Assembly: GCF_900101875.1 (NCBI RefSeq)
Contig: NZ_FNAI01000020.1
Span: forward strand, 1-64,000
Length of the DNA: 64,000 bases
Reading direction: 5' to 3'
Origin: Mucilaginibacter pineti
GTDB lineage: Bacteria > Bacteroidota > Bacteroidia > Sphingobacteriales > Sphingobacteriaceae
The notes below the pieces were generated by a model. The model had not been told where the DNA came from, did no database searches, and saw only the letters and a program-made list of their open reading frames with translations. Below, piece after piece: positions 17,259 through 26,507 of this stretch (position 1 is its first letter; each line of letters opens with the position of its first letter). The translations under genes were made by a program, and so were the position numbers.

Positions 17259-19985
17259 TTACTTGGCATCGCCAACAGATACCGATTTGTTGAATTTAAA
17301 TTGCAGCGTAAGCATAAAATACCTTTTTATAACTTGCGATTGAACGTCCGAAATGGAGTTTTCCGTTATCTGCCGGGTGGTACCAATGTTTTGGTTTAAA
17401 ATATCATAGCATGATAGTTTTAGCTCACCACGGTCTTTTTTCAGGAATTGGCGGGCGAGGCTTAGGCTTAGCAAATTGCTGTTTCGCTGAAATCCCGCAG
17501 GCAACATTGGGTTATGAAAATAGTTATAATTCCCTTCTAAATTCATGTGGGCTGGCCAATACACCATGAAATGAATGTAAAAATTGTGCATTAAAAAGGT
17601 TTGCTTGTTGTTATTTATGCCGGTGTAAGCAGTTCTGTAGCCTGTTAGGGTATATTGAGGGTCAAATTCAATAATATCTTTCCAGTTTGCAGAAAACTGC
17701 TGCGATAGTGTAGCGTTGATATTGTTCTGATATCCGTTTTGGTAATTAAGTATATAAAAATCATGCATCAGGTAAACGTTGCCACTGGTTGAAGCACTAA
17801 ATTGAAAACCATTCCGTTTTTTTAAACCCTTTGTGTATCTGCCGCTTAAACTGTAGGAATGTCTTCCGTTACGGTTTATAGGTGTGCTTGTTTCTGCTAA
17901 ATTTTCATCGATGGTAAGCTGCCTGAAAATTGTATTTTGCTCAAAAACAGCCCCTGCAGATACATTATAGTTCACACCGGTTTGATAATTATACTTGTTA
18001 TAGCTTAAATTAAAATTATTTGTAGTGGTCGGTTTTAGGTATGGGTTACCGGTTACCGTGTACAATGGGTTAAAAACTACTGAATACGGCACCATATCGC
18101 CAATGTTCGGCAGGTTTAAACCTTTATTATAGCTCGCCGAAAAGTTGCCCGCATTCAAACTTATATTAGGTAACAGATTTACAAAATTTTGATCAATATC
18201 GGCCGAGTTCCTGTTAAATATATTATTCACCTGCTGAAACTGCATCAGCAAATGCGCGTTCAAAATTATTTCGTGCGGAAAGGTGTAAGCTATTCCAGGC
18301 GTTATCGCCTCAATAAATTTGGTTCGTTTTAAATCGTGATTTGTAGCCACCAAAACGCTGTCGTATAAACCCGTTACCGGGTTATAATTGTATGCCGATA
18401 GCTTATCTGCCAGTGTATTGTAATCCAAATTTAGCGTTACATCTGCATTAAGTTTTTTAAATAAAGGCTTAAAGTAATTGATAGTTACACTTGCATCATT
18501 GTTTTTCGCTCTGGCATATGTTTTACGCTGATAAGCATACGATGGAAACGAGGATAAATAAGATGTGAGTGCCTGACTTTCAGATTCTACATTGCTGGCA
18601 GGGCTTATCTCCAGGTTATGATCAATAGTAATTGCCGAACCATTACCCAAGGTTTGATTATACTTGAACGCTTGCTGAAACCTGAAGTTTTTATTCGGGA
18701 AGTTGTAATTACTAACCGACTGATTGATGGGGTTAATAAAGTTGCTGTAGCTATTACCGGTGTTGGTACGGGTTGTAAAATCTTCGGTAATATTAACTGT
18801 GGGCGTATAGGTAAGGCTGTGATTAACATCGGGTTTATAGGTTAATGTACTGCTAATGCTGTGCTTATTACTGGTAGTTATACGGTCATTAGCAGATGCA
18901 GTAATCAACGTAGTATCGCCAATGAAACGCTGGTTGTTGTTGCGGGTATCAAGCTCCGATTTTAAACGTGTATATAGATAAGCAAAATTTAATTTTAATC
19001 CTTTACGGTAATCATTATTAATATTGACGCCAGCCAGTGTGGTTGCTGCCTTTCCAACTACCTCCCTGCCAAATCCCGAAGCACCTGATAAGGCATCGCC
19101 GCCCCGGTCTATACCGCCCAGTGTATAAAGGTCATTAAAATCAAAGCCAGTACTGTTTAAATTGTTGGTTAAGCCCAATAAACTTACCTGTAACGTATCC
19201 CTGAACAAATTTATCAGGGTGCCCGCCTGGTAGTGTTCCTGCGTGCCGCCACCACCGTAAACTTTCCCAAACAAACTTTTCTTCAGCACTTTTTTAAATT
19301 TAAGGTTGATGATCTTATTTAGCAGGTTTGTCGGGATGCGGTGGTTAGGGTCGTTTTCCCTATCATCATAAACCTGAACTTTTGCAATCATATCGGCATC
19401 AAGGTTTTTGGTTGCAATGCGCGGGTCGTTCACAAAAAATTCCCGGCCGTCAACCAATATTTTTGTCACCGTTTTACCCTGCACGGTTACGATGCCATCG
19501 TTAGCTACCTCAATGCCGGGTAATTTTTTCAGCAAATCTTCCACAACTGCGTTGGGACGGGTTTTAAAAGCTTCGGCATCAAATTCAATAGTATCTTTCC
19601 TAACAACAATAGGCATTCGTTCGCCCTTGATCAATACTTCGTTCATTAATTTAGCAGAAACGCTGATATTTCCAAGATCAAGCGTTTCTGCTTTTTTTAG
19701 TATGAATAGCTTGCGGTACGGTTTGTAAGCCACAAATGAAATAAGCACTTTAAGTGGGATACCGGATGGCAGGTTGTGTAAATTGAAGTTACCGGTTTTA
19801 TCGCTCAGGGTATAAGCCAGCAGGGTAGATGTGGTATCGCGGGTATCTAAAACTGCAATGGTCGCAAATTCAATGGGGGTATTTGTTAACGAGTCTATTA
19901 TCTGGCCTTTAATAATGGCCTTGTTTTGTGCTTTTAATATAAATGGTATTAATAACAGCGCAAAAAATAGTAATAATTTATTCAT
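17259..19985 (-). CDS. Outer-membrane beta-barrel protein, TonB-receptor-like
   Basis: A 908-residue outer-membrane protein of the OMP_b-brl_3 type. The signal peptide ends near residue 19 (LKAQ). A carboxypeptidase-like regulatory domain follows (IKGQIIDSLTNTPIEFATIA, about 22-105), then a plug-like segment (NAVVEDLLKKLPGIEV; VTKILVDGREFF; LDADMIAKVQVYD, about 135-215) and a long Asn- and Tyr-rich barrel. The sequence runs past the usual terminal aromatic with FNKSVSVGDAK. It probably transports an unknown ligand or has a signalling role. It has no SusD or other partner gene. The divergent neighbour is an FtsX permease, with 364 bases of control region between. Confidence 0.85.
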   Translation of the reverse strand: MNKLLLFFALLLIPFILKAQNKAIIKGQIIDSLTNTPIEFATIAVLDTRDTTSTLLAYTLSDKTGNFNLHNLPSGIPLKVLISFVAYKPYRKLFILKKAETLDLGNISVSAKLMNEVLIKGERMPIVVRKDTIEFDAEAFKTRPNAVVEDLLKKLPGIEVANDGIVTVQGKTVTKILVDGREFFVNDPRIATKNLDADMIAKVQVYDDRENDPNHRIPTNLLNKIINLKFKKVLKKSLFGKVYGGGGTQEHYQAGTLINLFRDTLQVSLLGLTNNLNSTGFDFNDLYTLGGIDRGGDALSGASGFGREVVGKAATTLAGVNINNDYRKGLKLNFAYLYTRLKSELDTRNNNQRFIGDTTLITASANDRITTSNKHSISSTLTYKPDVNHSLTYTPTVNITEDFTTRTNTGNSYSNFINPINQSVSNYNFPNKNFRFQQAFKYNQTLGNGSAITIDHNLEISPASNVESESQALTSYLSSFPSYAYQRKTYARAKNNDASVTINYFKPLFKKLNADVTLNLDYNTLADKLSAYNYNPVTGLYDSVLVATNHDLKRTKFIEAITPGIAYTFPHEIILNAHLLMQFQQVNNIFNRNSADIDQNFVNLLPNISLNAGNFSASYNKGLNLPNIGDMVPYSVVFNPLYTVTGNPYLKPTTTNNFNLSYNKYNYQTGVNYNVSAGAVFEQNTIFRQLTIDENLAETSTPINRNGRHSYSLSGRYTKGLKKRNGFQFSASTSGNVYLMHDFYILNYQNGYQNNINATLSQQFSANWKDIIEFDPQYTLTGYRTAYTGINNNKQTFLMHNFYIHFMVYWPAHMNLEGNYNYFHNPMLPAGFQRNSNLLSLSLARQFLKKDRGELKLSCYDILNQNIGTTRQITENSISDVQSQVIKRYFMLTLQFKFNKSVSVGDAK

Positions 19986-20349
19986 AGATGTGATGGCTCC
20001 CGATGAAGCAAAAGACGTAGGTTTGATGTTTCCTTATTAATTTATTAACAATTATTAAGAATTATTAATGATACTTAACATTTGTTATTATAACAAATGT
20101 GTTTTGTAATTTATAATCTGTAAGTACTTGCGTTTGCTGAAAGATGTTGTGCAGTAGTTGTTTATATAATTATTTTAGTAGCTAAATATATAATGCCGTC
20201 CACAACTGTCGCCAGGCGTACACTTAGTGTACGGAAACGTACAGTTTAAAAGTTATTTTTAATTGTAATTATTTGATTAATAATTACTTAAATTGTTGGC
20301 TCGGGATGTGCTGGTAAAAAGTAATAGTAATAGGTGATCAAAACCTGTC
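19986..20349. other. Divergent intergenic region with a 23-bp palindrome
   Basis: No gene is visible. The region must hold both promoters of the receptor-like gene and the permease gene, but I found no clear TAnnTTTG box. The one structured element is a palindrome at 20078-20100, listed separately. The rest is AT-rich with TTATTAA-like runs. Confidence 0.5.
20078..20100. repeat. Palindrome with 10-base arms between divergent genes
   Basis: ACATTTGTTA (20078-20087) and TAACAAATGT (20091-20100) are perfectly complementary with a 3-base centre. Its place between two divergent starts suggests a dimeric regulator site. No candidate regulator is adjacent. Confidence 0.45.
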
Positions 20350-23037
20350 ATGGAAGAACATATATGGGATCTGGTTGAAAAATTTATTTCGGGTGAAGCG
20401 TCGCTTGCCGAAATAAAGGAGCTGCATGTTTTACTTGCGCTGTATCCTGCTGTATATGTTAATGTAAAAGGTTTTTTGATGGAGTATCAGGACGCCGACC
20501 CCAAAGTTACCCGGACTGATATTTATACCCTCCTGGATGAAGCAGACGCTTTTCGGGCTGAAAATCATCTTGCGGCAGCATATACTCAAAAAGTCAAGAC
20601 TCATGCTGCTTATAATTCAGCTACTTTCAGTCTGCAAAATACCAATCCAAATCGTTTGCGCGGGTTCATGAGCGAGATTACCATGGCCGGTCAGTTTTTG
20701 AAGATCGCCGTGCGTAACCTGCAGCGCAACATGACCATTTCTTTTATCAATATTACCGGTTTGGCCGTAGGGATTGCCAGCGCCATTATGATATTGCTAT
20801 GGGTGCAAAATCAGTTGAGTTACGATCAGTTTCATAAAAATAAAGACCAGGTTTACCAGTTATTTAACCGCGCAATGGTTAACGGTAAATTAGAGTGCTG
20901 GGGCAATACGCCCATGCCAATGGGCCCTGCCATAAAAGCTGACTATAGCCAGGTACAGGAAATGGCGCGCATAAATTGGGTAGGGGCATTTGTATTAAAA
21001 ACAGCCAGTAAACAAATAGAAACGCAGGGTTTTATTACCGATCCCGGATTTCTGAAAATATTTAGTTTTCCATTACTAAAAGGCAGCGCCTCCACAGCGT
21101 TAAACGGCATTCATTCCATCGTACTAACAGAAAAACTGGCTACCCGCCTTTTTGGCAATACCGACCCTATGGGCAAGGTAATCAAGGTGGATAGTACAGC
21201 AAACTTTACCGTTACCGGCGTAATGAAAGATCTGCCAAACAATACCCAGTTCCATTTTGAATACCTGGTGCCCTGGAACTATATGAAAGAAGTTGGCTGG
21301 GAAAACCAGAAATGGGATTTTTATTCGGTACAAACCGTTGTAATGCTTAAACCCGGTACAACAGAAAGTACGGCCAATCGTATTTTTAAAGATGTTTACA
21401 AACAGCACAACGGCGATAAAAAAAACGAAGTGATTGTACACCCCCTGAGTAAATGGTGGCTGTATTCGAAATTTGAGAACGGTAAGTTTACTGGTGGTCA
21501 AATACAAGTTGTACGGTTGTTTAGTTTAATTGCAGCGTTTATAATGCTCATTGCCTGCATCAACTATATGAACTTAGGCACAGCCCGCAGTACGAAACGT
21601 GCAAAAGAAGTAGGCATCCGTAAAGTAGCAGGGGCAGGTAAAAGCTGGCTGATAAAACAGTTTCTCGGCGAATCGGTACTTATTGCGTTTGCGGCGGGTG
21701 CAATTGGGTTGTTGCTGGTTCAAATATGCCTGCCCTGGTTTAATGAAATTGTAGAAAGCCAATTGGCGATACCTTTTGGTAATCTTTATTTCTGGCTCAT
21801 GGGTATTGGATTTTTATTATTCACGGGTATTCTTGCCGGTAGTTATCCTGCTTTCTACTTGTCGTCTTTTAAGCCGGTTAGTGTACTTAAAGGTACTTTT
21901 AAAGCGGCCAATGCGCTTATTGCTCCGCGCAAGGTATTGGTTGTACTTCAGTTTACGTTTGCCATTACCTTTATAATTTGTACCACCATTATATACAGGC
22001 AAATTAAATATGGCCAAAACCGCGATACCGGTTACAATCCCGATAACCTGGTTTATGTATATATGAAGGGTAACATTGCTAAAAACTACGCGCTTATAAA
22101 AAATGAATTGCTGAGTAGCGGCGCTATAAATAATATTACCCGCACCAATTCGCCAATTATTGATGTGTGGACAGATGGTGACTATGAATGGGCTGGGAAA
22201 TCGCCAAACAAACGATCGGATTTTGCCGGTTATTTAACAGATAATAACTTTACTAAAACAATGGGCTTGCCTTTAATTGCCGGGAGGGATATTGATGTTG
22301 CCAGCTACCCAACCGATACTGCTGCGGTATTGTTAAATGAAGAGGCCGCTAAAACAATGGGATTTGCAAATCCCATTGGTAAAATTATCAAAAATTGGCA
22401 AGGCAATTTTCATGTTGTAGGAGTGGTAAAAAACTTTGTAGCCGGCTGGCCATATATGCAAACTATGCCCGCTGTAATTCAGGGGGCAAATAAACAATTT
22501 GGCACCATTACCTTAAAATTAAACACCAATAATTCGGTAACCGATAACATAAGTAAGATAGGTGCTGTATTAAAAAAATATAATCCCGATTACCCCTTTA
22601 ATTATAAGTTTTTGGACGATTCCTATAAAATTAAATTTAGGGAAGAACAGAATACCGGGGTGCTTGCCGCCGTGTTTTCGGGCTTAACCATTTTTATATC
22701 CTGCCTTGGTTTGTTTGCATTGGCCGCCTGCATGGCCGAAGGGCGTGTGAAAGAGATCGGTATCCGCAAGGTGCTTGGCGCCTCTGTGGCAAGGATAACA
22801 GCCCTGCTCACAAAAGATTTCCTGGTGCTGGTATGCATTTCATTTGTTGTTGCATCGCCAATAGCCTGGTGGCTCATGAATAAATGGCTGCAAAACTACC
22901 CTTATCACGTTAATATAAGCTGGTGGATATTCGTTATAACAGGTATTGTTTCGGTCATCATAGCTTTTTCAACAGTGGTTTATCAAGGCGTAAAAGTGGC
23001 AATTATCAATCCCGTTAAAAGCTTAAGGGCAGAATAA
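20350..23037 (+). CDS. Large FtsX/MacB-type ABC transporter permease
   Basis: Membrane permease of 895 residues with two MacB_PCD-FtsX halves. The first transmembrane helix is at about 133-155 (FINITGLAVGIASAIMILLW). A periplasmic domain leads to three helices at about 390-520, with the FtsX motif RAKEVGIRKVAGAGKSWLI. The second half ends similarly (EGRVKEIGIRKVLGASVARI near 795). Residues 1-110 are an extra soluble domain (DLVEKFISGEASLAEIKEL) that resembles the cytoplasmic N-terminus of FecR-type anti-sigma factors. No ATPase gene is adjacent, so the partner must be encoded elsewhere. Such permeases usually act in lipoprotein or antimicrobial-peptide export and stress sensing; the actual substrate is unknown. 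Confidence 0.9.
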   Translation: MEEHIWDLVEKFISGEASLAEIKELHVLLALYPAVYVNVKGFLMEYQDADPKVTRTDIYTLLDEADAFRAENHLAAAYTQKVKTHAAYNSATFSLQNTNPNRLRGFMSEITMAGQFLKIAVRNLQRNMTISFINITGLAVGIASAIMILLWVQNQLSYDQFHKNKDQVYQLFNRAMVNGKLECWGNTPMPMGPAIKADYSQVQEMARINWVGAFVLKTASKQIETQGFITDPGFLKIFSFPLLKGSASTALNGIHSIVLTEKLATRLFGNTDPMGKVIKVDSTANFTVTGVMKDLPNNTQFHFEYLVPWNYMKEVGWENQKWDFYSVQTVVMLKPGTTESTANRIFKDVYKQHNGDKKNEVIVHPLSKWWLYSKFENGKFTGGQIQVVRLFSLIAAFIMLIACINYMNLGTARSTKRAKEVGIRKVAGAGKSWLIKQFLGESVLIAFAAGAIGLLLVQICLPWFNEIVESQLAIPFGNLYFWLMGIGFLLFTGILAGSYPAFYLSSFKPVSVLKGTFKAANALIAPRKVLVVLQFTFAITFIICTTIIYRQIKYGQNRDTGYNPDNLVYVYMKGNIAKNYALIKNELLSSGAINNITRTNSPIIDVWTDGDYEWAGKSPNKRSDFAGYLTDNNFTKTMGLPLIAGRDIDVASYPTDTAAVLLNEEAAKTMGFANPIGKIIKNWQGNFHVVGVVKNFVAGWPYMQTMPAVIQGANKQFGTITLKLNTNNSVTDNISKIGAVLKKYNPDYPFNYKFLDDSYKIKFREEQNTGVLAAVFSGLTIFISCLGLFALAACMAEGRVKEIGIRKVLGASVARITALLTKDFLVLVCISFVVASPIAWWLMNKWLQNYPYHVNISWWIFVITGIVSVIIAFSTVVYQGVKVAIINPVKSLRAE

Positions 23038-23217
23038 CGAATGTTACCAAAGCAAGGAATATGTATGCAATAACCTGCGCCATTATCCTGTAATTACCAA
23101 CTCATTTCATGGTTAAGTAAAAAAATATGTCTGCATATATAATTTAGCTCATATACGCGTTAGTGAATAATAATTCAACAGCAATTTGCGTAACTTTACC
23201 TATCAAATTTAAGAGTG

Positions 23218-23625
23218 ATGAAAAAGAAGATCATTATTATAACCCTTATGTTTTTCGGCAGCTTATATAGCAGTATAGTAAAAGCTCAGCATATCGCTTT
23301 AGCGCCAGATCAAAACCCGCGTTATGTAGAAAGCCAGGCTAAATATGCGCAGGTTGCCGACACCCTTAACAGCTTACATGGTACAACCATACAGGATACC
23401 TATAAAGCTTACGATTGGTATGAGGCAAAGCTGGAGCGCCGCAGACAAAACCGCGAGTGGAGGCACCAGGAACGCCTTAACGGTTATGATTATTCGCCGT
23501 CGTGGAGTTTGTATGGTGGTTACTCATCCTATCCATACAGTAATTTTGGCTACGGCTATGGCAACTGGGGCCGCGGAGGCCGTTGGGGAGGTCGTACAAG
23601 CGTTGGCATTGGTTTCGGCTGGTAA
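23218..23625 (+). CDS. Small secreted Gly/Tyr/Trp-rich protein
   Basis: Not assignable to a known family by eye; 135 residues. I chose the ATG at 23218 over the GTG just before it. The signal peptide ends near residue 22 (IVKAQ). The middle is helical and charged (YEAKLERRRQNREWRHQERL) and the last 50 residues are rich in Tyr, Gly, Ser and Trp (GYGYGNWGRGGRWGG). The C-terminal GIGFGW could be membrane- or wall-interacting. It lies 46 bases before the LpoB-like gene and probably belongs to the same envelope operon. Confidence 0.7.
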   Translation: MKKKIIIITLMFFGSLYSSIVKAQHIALAPDQNPRYVESQAKYAQVADTLNSLHGTTIQDTYKAYDWYEAKLERRRQNREWRHQERLNGYDYSPSWSLYGGYSSYPYSNFGYGYGNWGRGGRWGGRTSVGIGFGW

Positions 23626-23671
23626 AATAAATAAGCACACAATCTAACTATCATAATTAACAACCATTCAA

Positions 23672-24268
23672 ATGAAATTTAATAGAATTTTAACAGTTGC
23701 TGCCATCGCAGTTTCGGGAATTTTTATAACCTCATGTGCAACAAGACAGGTATCACGTGTAAGTACCGACCAGACTATTGATGTAAGCGGTAACTGGAAT
23801 AACAGCGACGCACGTATGGCTGCTGATGAACTTACAGGGAAAATACTTGGCGCCAACTGGATAGAAAATCACCAGAACGATCACCAGGGTAAAAAACCGG
23901 TAGTTATTGTAGGTTTTGTACAAAATAAAAGCCACGAACATATTGATGCTGAAACGTTTTTAGCAGATATTGAAAGCGCTTTCATCCAATCGCAAAAAGT
24001 ACGCTTGGTACAGGGCGGCAAAAAACGCGAAGAGTTACGTGCTGAAAAAGCCGATCAGCAAACCAACGCATCCGTATCCAGCATTAAAAAATTTGGTTTG
24101 GAAAACGGTGCCGATTTTATATTGCAAGGCTCAATAAATTCAATTGTTGATGCGCATAAACGCCAAAAAGTAGTTTATTACCAGGTAAATCTCGAGCTTA
24201 CCAATATCCAAACAAATGAAGTTGTATGGATAGGGGAAAAGAAGATAGCCAAATTCGTAAAAAACTAA
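23672..24268 (+). CDS. LpoB-like penicillin-binding protein activator lipoprotein
   Basis: Lipoprotein of 198 residues with a lipobox ITSC (Cys 22). The mature part has the LpoB features: VSGNWNNSDARMAADELTGK near 38-57, KPVVIVGFVQNKSHEHID near 74-91, FILQGSINSIVD near 150 and a C-terminal EVVWIGEKKIAKF. In Enterobacteria LpoB activates PBP1b from the outer membrane; whether this homologue acts on a class A PBP here is inference. The next gene encodes a COG3014-type protein, which is also found beside LpoB homologues in Proteobacteria and supports the call. Confidence 0.88.
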   Translation: MKFNRILTVAAIAVSGIFITSCATRQVSRVSTDQTIDVSGNWNNSDARMAADELTGKILGANWIENHQNDHQGKKPVVIVGFVQNKSHEHIDAETFLADIESAFIQSQKVRLVQGGKKREELRAEKADQQTNASVSSIKKFGLENGADFILQGSINSIVDAHKRQKVVYYQVNLELTNIQTNEVVWIGEKKIAKFVKN

Positions 24269-24284
24269 GCCGGTAATTCTCATT

Positions 24285-24315
24285 ACCCATAACATGATTA
24301 AACCATGTTATGGGT
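24285..24315 (+). repeat. 12-bp hairpin between the LpoB-like and COG3014-like genes
   Basis: ACCCATAACATG (24285-24296) pairs perfectly with CATGTTATGGGT (24304-24315) around a 7-base loop. It begins 17 bases after the upstream stop and ends 15 bases before the ATG I chose for the next gene. Only a short T-rich run follows, so it may be an attenuator or an RNA processing site rather than a full terminator. An upstream ATG at 24310 lies inside the right arm. Confidence 0.6.
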
Positions 24316-24330
24316 GGTTTGCATTTTATA

Positions 24331-25755
24331 ATGATAAACATACGTACGCATATTTTCCGGGCATCATCTGTTATCGGGCTGATGCTTTTTTTATTGGGTT
24401 GCTCTACCTATAATCAAAGCATAGCGCCTTATTATAAGAGTGTTTCGACTGCAAATTACGCGCAGGCCGAAAAAGATCTGGATAAAAACAGCCTGATACA
24501 AAAGCCACGCAACAAGCTATTATACCTCATGGAAAAGGGGCGCATCAGCCACCTGAGGGGCGAGTATGAAAACAGCAACAAGTATTTTAATGAGGCCGAT
24601 CAACTGCTTGACCAGGGCTTAACCAGCGCATCAGACGAAGCCGTAGGGGTGCTGCTTAACTCTATGTCGCAAAGGTACAAGGGCGAGGATTTTGAGAAGT
24701 TCATGATCCATTATTATAAGGCACTTAATTACCTGTACCTGCACAAAACCGAGGATGCCATTGTTGAGGCCCGCCGTATAACCCTGCAAGCAAATACACA
24801 GGGCGATAAATTTAATAATAAGGATAGTCGTTACTCCAATGACGCGTTTTCGCTGATGCTGCAGGGGATGCTTTACGAAAGCAATAACGATGTTAACAAT
24901 GCTTTTATCTCCTACCGTAATGCGGCGGAGATCTACCTGAAAAGTCCCGATAAAACATATTACGGAACCCCTATGCCGCTTGGTTTGCAGCAGGATGTTA
25001 TCCGCACCGCGCAACTGAACGGGTTTACTACCGAGGCAGATCAATTTGAAACAACTTTTGGCATCAACTATCAACCAACCAAACCATCAGAAGGCGGCGA
25101 CTTGATATTTTTTTGGGAAAATGGCCTCGCCCCGGTTAAAACCCAGGTAGATCTGTTTTTTAGCCTCATAAGAAATAGCGACGGTAATTTGTTTTTTACA
25201 GACGCCGCTGGCGGCCTTGTTATCCCCTTTGATTATAATGGCGACAGGAGCAAAGTAAATACCAAATCTGTTGAAAGCCTGCGCGCCGCGTTCCCTAAGT
25301 ATGTGGCCCAAACGCCTTACTATTCAAGTGCCAGCATTATCAGCAACAATACGCAAATACCTTTTGTAAAAGCCGAGGATATCAATGAACTGGCATTTAA
25401 AACCTTGCAGCAACGGATGCTAAAGGAAATGGGCAAAGTACTGTCGCGGTTAGCCGTAAAAAAAATAGCCGAATACTCGGTACGCGCGGCTGCGGAGAGT
25501 AATGGTAAAACCAATGGCCTGCTCGAGGGGCTGGGTTATGGCCTGCAGCTTTACAGTTTACTCTCCGAAAAAGCAGATACCCGCAACTGGCAAACCCTGC
25601 CGGCTTATATTTCTTATGCCCGCATACCGCTGCAAAAAGGGGATAACCAGGTAAGTATAAAGCTCACCAATGCGCAAGGTGCTATCGAAACCAAAACCAT
25701 CAACGTACAAGGCACGGGTAAACTACAGTTTTACAATTACGCTACGCTGAGATAG
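24331..25755 (+). CDS. COG3014-like TPR lipoprotein
   Basis: Lipoprotein of 474 residues in the group that accompanies LpoB homologues. I chose the ATG at 24331 because the longer reading frame start (24310) sits within a hairpin and adds seven residues before the signal peptide. The lipobox is LLGC (Cys 24). Residues about 30-270 are helical repeats of the TPR kind (KGRISHLRGEYENSNKYFNEAD; FMIHYYKALNYLYLHKTEDAIVEARR; FSLMLQGMLYESNNDVNNAFISYRNAAEIYL). The C-terminal part is beta-rich and ends with an Ig-like segment (GDNQVSIKLTNAQGAIETKTI). It probably works with the LpoB-like protein at the outer membrane; the precise role is not established. Confidence 0.78.
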   Translation: MINIRTHIFRASSVIGLMLFLLGCSTYNQSIAPYYKSVSTANYAQAEKDLDKNSLIQKPRNKLLYLMEKGRISHLRGEYENSNKYFNEADQLLDQGLTSASDEAVGVLLNSMSQRYKGEDFEKFMIHYYKALNYLYLHKTEDAIVEARRITLQANTQGDKFNNKDSRYSNDAFSLMLQGMLYESNNDVNNAFISYRNAAEIYLKSPDKTYYGTPMPLGLQQDVIRTAQLNGFTTEADQFETTFGINYQPTKPSEGGDLIFFWENGLAPVKTQVDLFFSLIRNSDGNLFFTDAAGGLVIPFDYNGDRSKVNTKSVESLRAAFPKYVAQTPYYSSASIISNNTQIPFVKAEDINELAFKTLQQRMLKEMGKVLSRLAVKKIAEYSVRAAAESNGKTNGLLEGLGYGLQLYSLLSEKADTRNWQTLPAYISYARIPLQKGDNQVSIKLTNAQGAIETKTINVQGTGKLQFYNYATLR

Positions 25756-25885
25756 GAATTAGGGATTGTAGAATTATTTTGGAGAATCATTAAACCTTCT
25801 TACTGCAATTTAATCCTACTAAAAAGCGGCGATGATGCTGTTTTTAAGTAAGATTATTAACCTTATTATTCCTAAGTAACCTATC

Positions 25886-26458
25886 ATGAAAAAACTACTT
25901 GCTACCCTGCTTATCCTGCTGTCAGGTTTAACTTTCTCATTTGCCCAGGAGGTAAAATCATCACCCGAGATCAACTTTCAAAATTTTTCGCTACTGCAAA
26001 ACCTGCCCAAACAAACCCGCGATAGCTTGCTGACGGCGTTTAAAAATTCAAATAAGGTAATGAATGGAATTGCCCCGGTTTCAACAATTAATGGGAAGAA
26101 TATGACGGGCGAATTGGCATCCACCACCAAAAAGTTCTATAAATCGATAACCGAACTGGTGATACAGGTGTTGGAAAATCCCGATCCTGAACTGGTTGTA
26201 AAAAATCAAGCCCGGTTCAATAAACTGCAGGCACAGCTACAATATGATATGAGCATGTTTGCCGAAAAAATGACCTACGATGAAGAACGTAAAAGGATCA
26301 TTGCCGAATATAAAAACGGCCAGTACGATGATGCCAAAGAAAAGCGCGAGGCACGCAAAGAAATGAACGAAAGCCTAAAAGACCTGAAAAAAGAACATGA
26401 CGAAACCATGAAGGATAACCGCCAGGAACAAAAAGAAGCGCAAGGCGAGGAGGCGTAA
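25886..26458 (+). CDS. Secreted helical protein of unknown function
   Basis: Unrecognised 190-residue protein. The signal peptide ends near residue 20 (TFSFAQ). The rest is predicted helical, and the last 60 residues are extremely charged and coiled-coil-like (EARKEMNESLKDLKKEHDE), ending in EEA. No lipobox is present, so it is probably a soluble periplasmic protein. It is separated from the COG3014-like gene by 130 bases and ends at a terminator, so it may be a separate transcript. Confidence 0.68.
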   Translation: MKKLLATLLILLSGLTFSFAQEVKSSPEINFQNFSLLQNLPKQTRDSLLTAFKNSNKVMNGIAPVSTINGKNMTGELASTTKKFYKSITELVIQVLENPDPELVVKNQARFNKLQAQLQYDMSMFAEKMTYDEERKRIIAEYKNGQYDDAKEKREARKEMNESLKDLKKEHDETMKDNRQEQKEAQGEEA

Positions 26459-26463
26459 TATTT

Positions 26464-26507
26464 ATATGCCGAAACAAATCAGTTAACGCTGTTTTGTTTC
26501 GGCATAT
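26464..26507. terminator. Terminator hairpin shared by convergent genes
   Basis: ATATGCCGAAACAAA (26464-26478) and TTTGTTTCGGCATAT (26493-26507) form a perfect 15-base stem with a 14-base loop. It starts just after the upstream gene's stop. The stop codon of the convergent AHSA1 gene lies within the loop, so the two transcripts overlap at their 3' ends. Confidence 0.8.
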
